A stretch of 64,000 nt of DNA from Coprobacter tertius (GTDB lineage: Bacteria > Bacteroidota > Bacteroidia > Bacteroidales > Coprobacteraceae). Positions within the stretch are counted from its first letter, which is position 1. Each line of letters begins with the position of its first letter. Both the position numbers and the translations under genes were made by a program. Below, in pieces: positions 54,096 to 63,227 of this stretch. Location: contig NZ_JANDHW010000003.1 of NCBI RefSeq assembly GCF_024330105.1, positions 1 through 64,000 on the forward strand, read 5' to 3'. The notes below the pieces were generated by a model that ran no database searches, had not been told where the DNA came from, and saw nothing but the letters and a program-made list of their open reading frames with translations.

Positions 54096-55193
54096 TTATT
54101 TTGTAATCGGTTGCGGAGTATCAGATGTATCTTTAGCATTTTTTTCCGAATCTCCTTTATTTAAGTAAATAGTTTGTGTGGGGAATGCGAAATTAAGTCC
54201 TGCATCGTTAAAAGATTCAAGAATGGCCATATTCATATCCGAGGACACTTTTAATATATCGCCTCCCTTTATGATATAATAATAATAAGTGATGACTAAG
54301 GCCGAGTCGGTATAATCGGTAAAATTAGGCGTGATATCCGAGGGATTGGTCGATACATTATCCACTTTTTGAGGTAGAGCCTTTAAAATATTTAAAGCCT
54401 TTTTCATTTTCTCGGGAGGTGTATCATATGTCAATCCGAGTTTTACAGTTATCCTACGCATGGGCTCGGAAGAAATGTTGATGATAGAAGCATCGGTAAT
54501 TTTATAATTCGGTAAAGTCGTGATGCGCCTGTCGTAACCTAATATTTTTGTGCTACGGACGCCTACATCGACAACGGTTCCTTCGAGATTGTCTACCCGA
54601 ATCGTATCTCCTATGCTGAAAGGTTTGTCGGTAAAGATGGTAAAAGCTCCAAAAATATTTTTAACCGTATCCTGTGCAGCTAAAGCAAATGCAATACCGC
54701 CGATACCCAGCGTGCCTAATAATGCACTGATATTTACACCCACATTACTGAGAGCCATTACAATACCGATGATCCAGACGATTACCAGAATCGTTCTTTT
54801 GACGACTGGCATCATTTTGTTGGTATTTCCGTCAGATCTGCGTCCCCAATATTCTTGTAATAATCCCCCGAATAATCGGGCGAAAAACCAGGTAATATTC
54901 AGTACGATCAATATTCGATAAGAATTATCGACGATTTTTACAAAATTGTCGGGATAAACCAGTTTATGAATAGCAATCCAGATACCTAATAACAAGATCG
55001 CGAATTTGATAGGTGGCACGATAGAATAAAAAACGATATCGTCCAAATGATTTGAAGTACGGCTGATAAATGGTGTAATAACTTTCTTACTGAATAATGT
55101 CAGTAATTTTACAATGACAATTGCTCCTAAAATAAAAAGAAATGAAATTCCCCAGGTTGCTAAGGAATTCCCCAGTATCTCCTTTTCTAACAT
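54096..55193 (-). CDS. MscS-family mechanosensitive ion channel
   Basis: The 365-residue protein has about four to five transmembrane helices. The pore-lining helix contains ALLGTLGIGGIAFALAAQDT near 153-172. The MscS beta domain follows with FSIGDTIRVDNLEGTVVDVG near 192-211 and ILGYDRRITTLPNYKITDAS near 217-236. It opens under membrane tension to release solutes after osmotic downshock. The C-terminus carries an asparagine/lysine-rich tail. It is a single gene. Confidence 0.92.
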   Translation of the reverse strand: MLEKEILGNSLATWGISFLFILGAIVIVKLLTLFSKKVITPFISRTSNHLDDIVFYSIVPPIKFAILLLGIWIAIHKLVYPDNFVKIVDNSYRILIVLNITWFFARLFGGLLQEYWGRRSDGNTNKMMPVVKRTILVIVWIIGIVMALSNVGVNISALLGTLGIGGIAFALAAQDTVKNIFGAFTIFTDKPFSIGDTIRVDNLEGTVVDVGVRSTKILGYDRRITTLPNYKITDASIINISSEPMRRITVKLGLTYDTPPEKMKKALNILKALPQKVDNVSTNPSDITPNFTDYTDSALVITYYYYIIKGGDILKVSSDMNMAILESFNDAGLNFAFPTQTIYLNKGDSEKNAKDTSDTPQPITK

Positions 55194-55312
55194 ATTTCCG
55201 GTATTTTTTATTTTTTCTATTATAAAACCTGAAATACGGGTTTTGTTTAGCGATTAACATTAGAAAAGAATATGAGATATTATTTTTCTTTGTATGGGTT
55301 AATATGTCTATT

Positions 55313-56488
55313 TTATTTTATGAGGGTAGTAAGTTTTTCTGATAATTTTTCTTCATGGCTGAATCTGCTGATAATTTTCCCTTTTTTATCGATTAAAATC
55401 ATTTGTGGAATATCAATAAGTCCGTATTGTCGGGCTATATTCCCATCCCATCCTTGAAGGTCAGACATTTGTGGCCAACTCATATTTAAACGTGTAATTC
55501 CTTTTTCCCAAGAATTTTTATCTTGGTCGAGTGAAATTCCTATAATTTCGAGATCATTGTAGAGTTTTTTATATAGTTTTACCAATTCCGCTATATCTCT
55601 ATAGCAGGGAACAGACCAGCTCGACCAAAAATTAAGAAGAACATAATTCTTTTTACCCACATATTCAGATAATTTCATTTTTTCCCCTTTCGGAGTTATT
55701 CCTTGAACATCGGTATATTTTTCTCCTGGTTGAGTGTGTACATAAGCTCTGATTTGTTCCAGTCTTTTGTGGATGATACTGTCATTTCTTAAGGAGTCGG
55801 GAATGGCTTTTATGATCTTCTTTTGGTAACTTAAAGGGCAGGATATGTCTTCATAATGTTTATATAGGGTCTGACCAAATGTATTGTTTATGTTTTTAAT
55901 AATTGTACGGGTAATGAGGTCGTTTATTTTTCTTTCGTTTTTCTGCTTTTTTCTATTTAGTTTTCTGTTTTCTTTTTTATATTGTTTGTAAGATAAGTTT
56001 CCTTTTTCCATCGATTGGTATATCGACTCGCGCTCATCGAAAAGAGCTATCTTTTTTATAATATAAGACTGATATAAATCTGTCAGGCGGCTTCCTGTAA
56101 CCCGGTAATTATTTTGAGAGATTTCTATATTTAAGTTATTGGTATCTGTAAAAAACGGAATATTTATTATATTTTCCCCGCAATTGTCGAATAACTTTAA
56201 AATAACAATTTCATCTTTTTGTTCTATTTTACAGCTTATACAGAAAGTACCGTTGTCAATATTTGATTTTCCTATAATTGTAACCGGATTACAGGAAAAT
56301 ACCGATAATCTGGCTTCACCTGTTTGAATATTTCCCGATATGCTTCCGGTAATTATTATGTTTTTAAAGATCTGTCCGTTGGTGATGAATATTATTGACG
56401 TTAAAAAAAATATCGATAGGACGTATTTCTTAAAATTAACTTTTTGACTTACGCTGTAATTCATTGTATTTATAGTCTGGTTGTTCAT
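55313..56488 (-). CDS. TlpA-like thioredoxin-fold protein with SxxC active site
   Basis: The 391-residue protein has one N-terminal hydrophobic segment (about 24-42). A DUF4369-like beta-rich region (about 48-140, GSISGNIQTGEARLSVFSC) follows, then a helical, lysine-rich linker (about 150-245). The C-terminal TlpA/AhpC-like domain has NFWSSWSVPCYRDI near residues 286-299 and DIPQMILIDKKG with the cis-proline. The usual CxxC is here S-V-P-C, so the first, nucleophilic cysteine is missing. It may act as a chaperone-like or peroxiredoxin-like protein. The start is either the first ATG (56488) or that at 56464. It is a single gene. Confidence 0.75.
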   Translation of the reverse strand: MNNQTINTMNYSVSQKVNFKKYVLSIFFLTSIIFITNGQIFKNIIITGSISGNIQTGEARLSVFSCNPVTIIGKSNIDNGTFCISCKIEQKDEIVILKLFDNCGENIINIPFFTDTNNLNIEISQNNYRVTGSRLTDLYQSYIIKKIALFDERESIYQSMEKGNLSYKQYKKENRKLNRKKQKNERKINDLITRTIIKNINNTFGQTLYKHYEDISCPLSYQKKIIKAIPDSLRNDSIIHKRLEQIRAYVHTQPGEKYTDVQGITPKGEKMKLSEYVGKKNYVLLNFWSSWSVPCYRDIAELVKLYKKLYNDLEIIGISLDQDKNSWEKGITRLNMSWPQMSDLQGWDGNIARQYGLIDIPQMILIDKKGKIISRFSHEEKLSEKLTTLIK

Positions 56489-56903
56489 AGAGTAAATGTT
56501 TTGGGGAATAGATAAAATGATTAAGTTATAAGAATGAAAGGATTTATTTTCTACTGAATATCCTTTATTTTTTTTACATGATTATTGATTGAAAAAGTAT
56601 ATGTTAAAGCCATTTATATGGTATTTGATTAATTAATTTCAACAAACATAAGAATTTATACTTACTAAATCAAATATATATGTTGTTTATCTAAATGTAT
56701 AATGTAGTTGTGTGGTTTAATGATAATGTCTGTTTATTTTACACAATCTCTTATTAGATAGGTTTTATTTTTAATCTACAACTCGTTAAAAAGGGATGCA
56801 GTTTCTATATTTTAAAAATAAATCTTGAGAAAAGTTGTAAATGAAATGATTTCTGATTATTAAGAATTTTATTTTTTTAATATTGAATTTAATGTAAAAA
56901 ATT
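56489..56903. other. AT-rich intergenic region, no gene seen
   Basis: About 415 bases without a plausible reading frame or structured RNA. It likely contains the promoter of the TlpA-like gene on the minus strand. Confidence 0.4.
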
Positions 56904-56932
56904 ACCCCCTTAAACATTCGTTTTAAGGGGGT
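56904..56932 (-). terminator. Terminator of tRNA-Gln
   Basis: ACCCCCTTAAA (56904-56914) pairs perfectly with 56922-56932 around a 7-base loop. On the minus strand AATTTTTT follows. Confidence 0.8.
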
Positions 56933-56943
56933 ATTTTTTTTAG

Positions 56944-57014
56944 TTGTCCTGGAAGGATTCGAACCCTCACAAGCGGAACCAGAATCCGATGTGCTACCGT
57001 TACACCACAGGACA
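56944..57014 (-). tRNA. tRNA-Gln (anticodon CTG)
   Basis: The 71-base cloverleaf on the minus strand has acceptor TGTCCTG paired with CAGGACA. The D arm is GGTGTAACGGTAGCAC-like. The anticodon loop TTCTGGT gives anticodon CTG, and the T arm is AGGGTTCGAATCCTT. The discriminator is A. The U1-A72 start and short D loop are characteristic of glutamine tRNAs. Confidence 0.93.
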
Positions 57015-57112
57015 ATCACTTTTTTTGATTGCGATGCAAAGGTGCTATTTTTTTTGTTCGTAATGAAATTTTGCGCTGTTTTTTTCTATTCAATTAAGGT
57101 TTTTTTACAAGT

Positions 57113-57841
57113 TTATTTTCCTTCTTGAGGCAGTACAGATTCAATCTCTTGGTACGATTTATGCATTAATTCCTGAATATCATGTCCTTGTCCGTCGATA
57201 GGAAAAATGGGCTTATGAATAGTAAGGATCATTTTTCCCGGGGTAATTAAGTATGAGTTACGGGGTAAAACTTTAAATGAGCCGTCAATGGTGAGTGGAA
57301 CTACAGGTAGATTGAGGTCTATTGCCAATTGATAAGCTCCTTTTTTGAAACGGTGAAGTTTCCCGTCGGTTGTACGCGAACCTTCGGGAAATACGACTAC
57401 CGACATCCCGTCTTGTAAGGTTTTTTCAGCTTGTACGAGGGTTTCATGTATACTCTTGGGACCAGACCGGTCTACAAATATATGCCCGGCTGCTTCACAG
57501 GCTTTTCCCACGAATGGTATTTTTCGCAGACTCTTTTTCATCAGCCATTTAAAATTATGTCCTAAATAACCGTATATCAGAAAAATATCGTATGCGCCTT
57601 GATGATTGGCTACGAAAACATAGGATGTTTTTTTATCGATATTTTTCCGACCGCGAACTTCTACTTTAACTAGTGAAAAAATGCAGAATAGTTTAGACCA
57701 AATTCTCCCCGGATAATATCCCCAAAATCTGTTACTTCCGAGAAAAGATCCGATTATAGTTGTAATTGCAGTCAATAATGTAAGCACTAACAAGATAGGT
57801 AGTGCTATAAGCCATTGATAAAAGAAAAAGATCACTTTCAT
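57113..57841 (-). CDS. plsC: 1-acyl-sn-glycerol-3-phosphate acyltransferase
   Basis: The 242-residue membrane enzyme makes phosphatidic acid from lysophosphatidic acid. An N-terminal hydrophobic segment (about 5-35) anchors it. The catalytic HX4D motif is H80-QGAY-D85, and the glycerol-phosphate motif is FPEGSRTTDG near 153-162. A later LPVVPLTIDGS block completes the family pattern. It stands alone upstream of tRNA-Gln. Confidence 0.93.
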   Translation of the reverse strand: MKVIFFFYQWLIALPILLVLTLLTAITTIIGSFLGSNRFWGYYPGRIWSKLFCIFSLVKVEVRGRKNIDKKTSYVFVANHQGAYDIFLIYGYLGHNFKWLMKKSLRKIPFVGKACEAAGHIFVDRSGPKSIHETLVQAEKTLQDGMSVVVFPEGSRTTDGKLHRFKKGAYQLAIDLNLPVVPLTIDGSFKVLPRNSYLITPGKMILTIHKPIFPIDGQGHDIQELMHKSYQEIESVLPQEGK

Positions 57842-58299
57842 GAGTTGCGTCGTTTTTTTAGATTATACGGTTGATAGTGACGACAAAGTTAAGAAAAAAT
57901 TCGAGACCTGGTGCTGAGGAAGAGTGGTTTGGATATGAATAATAAAATCTTACGAATCCGATATGATAACAATTTATAATATCGGATTATTTCCTTTGGT
58001 AAGTAATAATTGTATTATTTACAAACATTTTATAAGGTATTCAACTTTTCTTTTTATTTCTTTTTGAATGTAAGTTTATTGTAAAAATCATAATAGTTGG
58101 TGTTAGTTTCTGTTCTCAGATTGTAGTAGGGTGGTTGCATCGCCTATTTCATATAGAGAATTGATCACGGAGGAAATTTATACTCTATAAACTGGCGATT
58201 TCTTTTTTCAATACGGTTCTTTATTGTGTGAAGGATAAAAATTAATATGTATATATAAAGAGATATCTATGCATAGGAGTTAGTTTTGATCGTAAACAA
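57842..58299. other. Intergenic region with a 10-bp inverted repeat
   Basis: About 460 bases without a gene. AATCCGATAT (57955-57964) and its complement (57979-57988) form a perfect inverted repeat with a 14-base spacer about 115 bases upstream of plsC. It may be an operator or a hairpin. Nothing else is recognised. Confidence 0.45.
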
Positions 58300-58328
58300 A
58301 AACCCGGAACACTTTGTATTCCGGGTTT
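58300..58328 (-). terminator. Terminator of the rprX-rprY operon
   Basis: A 10-bp perfect stem (58300-58309 with 58319-58328) is followed by a T-rich run on the minus strand. It lies 21 bases after the rprY stop. Confidence 0.8.
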
Positions 58329-58349
58329 ATAAAATATATAGAAGGACGT

Positions 58350-59066
58350 TTATTTTGTGGTTACTTCTATTTCGGGTGCAATGAGTTTATAACCTTTACC
58401 GTGTATGTTGATGATTTCGATAGAGGGATCATCTTTCAAGTGTTTCCGGAGTTTGGTAATATAAACGTCCATACTTCTCGCATTGAAGTAATTGTCGTCG
58501 ATCCAGATCGTTTTCAGAGCAAAGTTACGTTCCAGAATCTCATTTACATGAGCGCAAAGCAGGCTCAATAATTCAGATTCTTTTGTGGTAAGTTTGGTTA
58601 CTTTGTCGTCGATAGAAAGAACTTGTTTTTGTGTATCGAATTTAAAACGTCCGATCGTATAAGTCGTAACTTCTTTCCCTTTTTTACCTTTTACCCGACG
58701 CAGGATAGCTTCGATTCTGAATACGAGTTCTTCCATGCTGAATGGTTTGGTAATATAGTCGTCGGCTCCGATTTTGAAACCTTCGAGAATATCCTCTTTC
58801 AGTGATTTTGCTGTAAGGAATATGATGGGCACCTCACTGTTTACAGTACGAATTTCCTGAGCCAGTGTGAAACCGTCTTTCTTAGGCATCATCACGTCGA
58901 GTACACACAGATCGTATTTACCTTTTAAAAACGCTTTGTAACCGCTTTCACCATCAGAGAAAAGGTCGGCCGCATAACCTTTTGCAAGTAAATATTCTCT
59001 CAGTAACATACCAAGATTTTCATCATCTTCGCATAGCAGTATGCGCAATTTTTCTTCCATAATCAT
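58350..59066 (-). CDS. rprY: OmpR-family response regulator RprY
   Basis: The 238-residue regulator has an N-terminal receiver (about 6-125) with acidic pocket EDD near 13-15, phospho-acceptor D57 in CVLDVMMPKKDG, T in FLTAKS and K in YITKPF. A winged-helix DNA-binding domain (about 138-232) contains KLTTKESELLSLLCAH and RSMDVYITKLRKHLKDD. The sequence strongly recalls RprY of Bacteroides fragilis. Its start overlaps the end of the kinase gene by four bases (ATGA). The first or third codon may be the true start. Confidence 0.9.
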   Translation of the reverse strand: MIMEEKLRILLCEDDENLGMLLREYLLAKGYAADLFSDGESGYKAFLKGKYDLCVLDVMMPKKDGFTLAQEIRTVNSEVPIIFLTAKSLKEDILEGFKIGADDYITKPFSMEELVFRIEAILRRVKGKKGKEVTTYTIGRFKFDTQKQVLSIDDKVTKLTTKESELLSLLCAHVNEILERNFALKTIWIDDNYFNARSMDVYITKLRKHLKDDPSIEIINIHGKGYKLIAPEIEVTTK

Positions 59067-60616
59067 TTGTTTTTTATTAGAGGTAATGTAATTATAAATT
59101 TCGTTCCTACACCGAGTTCACTTTCGGCTCTTATGCTTCCTTTCAGATCTTTTACGATCTTATATACATAAGCTAAACCGAGACCGAACCCTTTTACGTT
59201 GTGAAGATTGCCGGTAGAAACCCGATAAAATTTATCGAATATCTTCTTTAAATCTTCTTTTTTTATCCCAATACCGTTATCCTGTACCGATATTTCTACT
59301 TTGTCGCCATCGACCAGTGTACGGATCATAAGCTCGAGCGGTACATCTTCCCGGGCATATTTAACGGCGTTATCCAGCAAATTGAAAATAACATTCGTAA
59401 AATGCATTTCATCTACCATGATGAGTGCGTCTTTTGTGTCGAGATCGGCATCGATTGTTCCTCCGAATTTCTCCACTTTAAGTTTAAATGTACTCATCAC
59501 ACTGGTGACAAGGTCGTTTGCATCTACCGTAGTAAGTTTCATCATCGTTTTCTGGCGCTCGAACATCGACATTTGCAGAACCTTTTCTACTTGAAAGCGT
59601 AGTCGTTTCGTTTCGTCGTTTATTACCCCCGAAATATGTTGGAACATTTGAGGGCTTTTAGCAACAGCCGGGTCTTTCAGCATTTGAGCTGCCAGAGAAA
59701 TCGTCGAAATCGGCGTTTTGAATTCATGCGTCATGTTGTTGATAAAATCATTCTTCATTTCGGTAAGCCGTTTTTGACGGAAAGCGATAATAATTGTAAA
59801 TAAGAATGTTATCAGCAAAATCAGCGTAAATGCGAACGATGGGATCATAAATCGTACCGAACTTAGAATATAATCCTGTTTTGTAGGAAAATAAACCTTT
59901 AGATAATTCAACTTATTTAGCGGGTCGTTGGGAAAAATTACTTGTGAAAATATTTCCGAATCTTCCTCGGGTGTATATTCAGGCGTGTTATAAAGGATTT
60001 TCCCACTCCGGCTCGTTATTGCGAACTGAAAAGGTATATTCAATCCGTTATTTTGAAATTCGGACCGTAAATAGTTTTCGACTTTCTTCGGATCGATACG
60101 TTCCATAATCGGATGATTGCTCGCCGTATTCAGTATTTTCAATATCACGCTTTCTAATAACCCTTTCTGATAAAGGTATTGCCCTTTCAGAATTTCCTGC
60201 ATACCGCGGTAGGTTTTAGTCAACGGATTATTGTCTTGATCTTCTCTGCCTGAAATGACCGGTTCTTTAATTATAGTACTGGTTTGTTCATTATAACTCA
60301 GGTTCGATATGGTTCCGTCAGGGGAGAGAAGAGACAACCGCTGTTGTGTGGAAGAGAGCCCTGTCAGATTATTTCGACCTTGCTCGAATGTGAGCAATCT
60401 TTTCTGGTTTTCTTCAATGTCTTCTTCAAGATATCGTTTTGTTTCGTCTTGTTGTAAACTTGAAGAAACTTCATAAAGGCTACGTTTTACGGCTTCGGAA
60501 AACTGCTCGTTTCGCATTTTCACTATATTTTCCATATAAGTGATCTGTAAGTAAAGCAGCCCCGCGAATGTAAGCGTCATCACCAGTATCAATAACCAGA
60601 TCGTCGATTTCTTCAT
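59063..60616 (-). CDS. rprX: Sensor histidine kinase RprX
   Basis: The 517-residue membrane kinase has transmembrane helices at about 7-26 and 260-279 enclosing a periplasmic sensor domain of about 230 residues. The dimerisation/phosphotransfer helix has H297 in NNMTHEFKTPIS. The ATPase domain has NLLDNAVKYA, QDNGIGI and KGFGLGLAYVYKIV. It phosphorylates RprY, encoded immediately downstream with a 4-base overlap. It lies 267 bases after fusA2 and is separated from it by a perfect terminator hairpin. The signal sensed is unknown. Confidence 0.9.
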   Translation of the reverse strand: MKKSTIWLLILVMTLTFAGLLYLQITYMENIVKMRNEQFSEAVKRSLYEVSSSLQQDETKRYLEEDIEENQKRLLTFEQGRNNLTGLSSTQQRLSLLSPDGTISNLSYNEQTSTIIKEPVISGREDQDNNPLTKTYRGMQEILKGQYLYQKGLLESVILKILNTASNHPIMERIDPKKVENYLRSEFQNNGLNIPFQFAITSRSGKILYNTPEYTPEEDSEIFSQVIFPNDPLNKLNYLKVYFPTKQDYILSSVRFMIPSFAFTLILLITFLFTIIIAFRQKRLTEMKNDFINNMTHEFKTPISTISLAAQMLKDPAVAKSPQMFQHISGVINDETKRLRFQVEKVLQMSMFERQKTMMKLTTVDANDLVTSVMSTFKLKVEKFGGTIDADLDTKDALIMVDEMHFTNVIFNLLDNAVKYAREDVPLELMIRTLVDGDKVEISVQDNGIGIKKEDLKKIFDKFYRVSTGNLHNVKGFGLGLAYVYKIVKDLKGSIRAESELGVGTKFIITLPLIKNK

Positions 60617-60812
60617 TTTTATTATATTCTGAATAACAAGGTATTGCCTTATTATTTCATTATAATCTCATGTATTTAATTACACTAAATTTTAAACAAT
60701 TTCATATTATAAACAATCGTGAACAGTCATTTGTTTAACTAAATATGAGATTTTTTTTCAAACTTAGCCTTTAACATTTCAGTGCAAATTTAACATATAA
60801 ATGTTTATATGC
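60617..60812. other. Promoter region of rprX
   Basis: AT-rich sequence of about 200 bases between the fusA2 terminator and rprX. No gene is seen. Confidence 0.35.
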
Positions 60813-60842
60813 AAAAAGTCGCCATAGCTATGGCGACTTTTT
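60813..60842 (-). terminator. Terminator of fusA2 (perfect palindrome)
   Basis: Two perfectly complementary 15-base arms (60813-60827 and 60828-60842) abut without an unpaired gap, with A/T runs at the outer ends. It lies 41 bases after the fusA2 stop. Confidence 0.8.
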
Positions 60843-60883
60843 GTGTTTATTTAACGTATAAATTATTTTTATTTTCAACAGTC

Positions 60884-63040
60884 TTATTCAGCTGTTTGTA
60901 TTGCTTCGTAAGCTTTCAATAATTTTTCTTGTACATCGGCCGGTACGAGTTCGTATGAAGAGTATTTCATTGTAAAGGATGAGCGGCCTCCTGTAATAGA
61001 ACTGAGTGCGGTAGAATAGGATGACATTTCTTTTAGCGGGACTTTTGCGATGATTTTTTCAAATCCTTTTTCGCTCGACATTCCCATTATGATGGCACGT
61101 CGTCCTTGTAGGTCGCTCATAACATCTCCCATCTTATCGGCAGGAACCCACACCTCTACGTCATAGATCGGTTCGAGGATTTTAGGTCCGGCATTTTTAA
61201 AGGCTTCGCTGAACGCATTTCTACCGGCAAGCCTGAAAGAGATCTCATTGGAATCTACTGGATGCATTTTGCCGTCGTATACGCAAACTCTTACGTCTCT
61301 GGCATAGGATCCGGTAAGCGGGCCTTGTTCCATACGGTCCATAAGCCCTTTTAAAATGGCCGGTAAAAAACGGGCTTCGATTGCTCCGCCGACAATGCAA
61401 TTTACGAATATCAGTTTTCCGCCCCATTCCAAATCTATGGTTTGGGTATCGCGTACATTCATTTTATATTCTTGATTGTTGAATCGGTAAGTATCCGGGG
61501 CCGGCATTCCTTCGTAATAAGGTTCGATAATCAGGTGCACTTCTCCGAACTGGCCTGCACCTCCCGATTGTTTTTTGTGTCGATAGTCTGCCCGAGCAGC
61601 TTTGGTTATAGTTTCACGGTATGGAATGCGGGGTTCTTCATAAACGATTTGGAGTTTATCGTTATTTTCGATACGCCATTTAAGAGTTCTCAGGTGAAAT
61701 TCCCCTTGTCCCGAAACGATGGTTTGTTTCAGTTCTTTCGATTGTTCAATGACCCATGTCGGATCTTCTTCGTGCATACGAGTGAGAATTTCACTCAGCT
61801 TTTCAGCATCGGCTTCATTAACGGGTTTTATAGCACGTTGGAATTTAGGATCGGGATATTTTATAAAATCGAATTTATATTCGCAACCTTTTTCATTTAA
61901 TGTATTTCCGGTACGTACATCTTTTAATTTTACGGTAGCACCGATATCTCCGGCTACGAGTTCTTCTATTTTTGTCCTTATTTGACCGCATACACAGAAC
62001 ATCTGAGCAATACGTTCTTTGCTGCCACGGTTCATATTTTGTAAGTCTTCACCTTCGTGTATCTTACCTGACATGACTTTAAAATAAGATACTTCTCCGA
62101 TATGAGGCTCAACAGTTGTCTTAAAGAAGTAAAGGCTGGTAGGCCCGTTTACATCGGGGGCTACTTCATTGCCTGCCGTATCGGCTGGTTTCGGCATTTC
62201 GGTAACGAACGGTACCACATTTCCAAGAAATTCCATCATTCGACGTACTCCCATATCTCTTAATGCACTTACGCAAAAAACGGGGAAAATACTGCGTGTA
62301 ATGAGTCCTTTGCGTATTCCTTCGCGCATTTCATCTTCGGAAAGAGAGCCTTGTTCGAAAAATTTTTCCATCAGCGTTTCATCGTTTTCGGCTGCGGCTT
62401 CTACCAGTTGCTGATGCAGTTCGGCCGCTTTATCTTTTTCATTGTCGGGAATATCCAGTATTTCCGGTTCTCCACCTTCATCTTTCCATTTGTACATTTT
62501 CATTTTCAGAACGTCTATCATTGCATTGAAAGACGGTCCGCAACTGATCGGATATTGTATTTTTACGATTTTGTTACCGAATGATTCGCGCATTTCTTCG
62601 ATTACTTTGTCATAATCGGCTTTTTCTCCGTCAAGCTGGTTCATGGCGAACAATACCGGTTTATTCAAGTTTTCGGTATACCGAAAGATATTTTGTGTAC
62701 CTACTTCGACCCCATATTGAGAATCGATGACAATGACTCCCGTATCGGTTACATTAAGAGCGGTAATGGCGCTCCCGATAAAGTCGTCTGAGCCCGGACA
62801 GTCGATTACGTTGAGTTTCTTTCCCAGAAATTCGGCATAAAAAACGGTGGAAAAAACGGAATATCCATATTCTTTTTCCACCGGGAAATAGTCCGAAACC
62901 GTATTTCCGGAATCAATGTTTCCTCTACGTTTTATCACGCCACACTCGTAGAGCATAGCTTCTGCGAGAGTGGTCTTGCCTGATCCTTTACTGCCTAACA
63001 AGGCGATGTTTTTGATTTCATGAGACTGATATACTTTCAT
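60884..63040 (-). CDS. fusA2: EF-G paralogue (EF-G2) with altered G3 motif
   Basis: The 718-residue protein has the five-domain order of elongation factor G. The P-loop is GSKGSGKT at 16-23, and G4 is NQLD at 134-137. Where EF-G has the invariant DTPGH, this protein has D80-CPG-S84, so the histidine that positions the hydrolytic water is replaced by serine. Switch I also lacks the usual RGITI motif (YGYSV here). The C-terminal domains IV-V are intact (GGAGQFGEVHLIIEP, then FRLAGRNAFSEAFKNAGP). A Bacteroides EF-G paralogue lacking GTPase activity has been described, and this looks like its orthologue. Its role would be translation under nutrient limitation. hemW is divergent. Confidence 0.88.
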   Translation of the reverse strand: MKVYQSHEIKNIALLGSKGSGKTTLAEAMLYECGVIKRRGNIDSGNTVSDYFPVEKEYGYSVFSTVFYAEFLGKKLNVIDCPGSDDFIGSAITALNVTDTGVIVIDSQYGVEVGTQNIFRYTENLNKPVLFAMNQLDGEKADYDKVIEEMRESFGNKIVKIQYPISCGPSFNAMIDVLKMKMYKWKDEGGEPEILDIPDNEKDKAAELHQQLVEAAAENDETLMEKFFEQGSLSEDEMREGIRKGLITRSIFPVFCVSALRDMGVRRMMEFLGNVVPFVTEMPKPADTAGNEVAPDVNGPTSLYFFKTTVEPHIGEVSYFKVMSGKIHEGEDLQNMNRGSKERIAQMFCVCGQIRTKIEELVAGDIGATVKLKDVRTGNTLNEKGCEYKFDFIKYPDPKFQRAIKPVNEADAEKLSEILTRMHEEDPTWVIEQSKELKQTIVSGQGEFHLRTLKWRIENNDKLQIVYEEPRIPYRETITKAARADYRHKKQSGGAGQFGEVHLIIEPYYEGMPAPDTYRFNNQEYKMNVRDTQTIDLEWGGKLIFVNCIVGGAIEARFLPAILKGLMDRMEQGPLTGSYARDVRVCVYDGKMHPVDSNEISFRLAGRNAFSEAFKNAGPKILEPIYDVEVWVPADKMGDVMSDLQGRRAIIMGMSSEKGFEKIIAKVPLKEMSSYSTALSSITGGRSSFTMKYSSYELVPADVQEKLLKAYEAIQTAE

Positions 63041-63227
63041 ATGAAATATGATTTAAGGTGAAACAATCGGTCTTGCCTCGTCTCAAAATAAGGTGAAGCG
63101 TCCGCAAATTAAAAATTATAATCGATAAAAGCAATCAATATAATATGTTACAAAACAGTATTATTAAACAGATATCTCGATTTGTATTATGTTTTTTGGA
63201 GGCGATGTAATATATTTGCCGTTACAT

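Noticed and set aside
56786-57019. Minus-strand frame of 77 residues
   Set aside because: It is the translation of tRNA-Gln (WCNGSTSDSGSACEGSNPSR), not a protein gene.
61442-61900. Plus-strand frame of 152 residues
   Set aside because: It is antisense to fusA2 and shows no domain.
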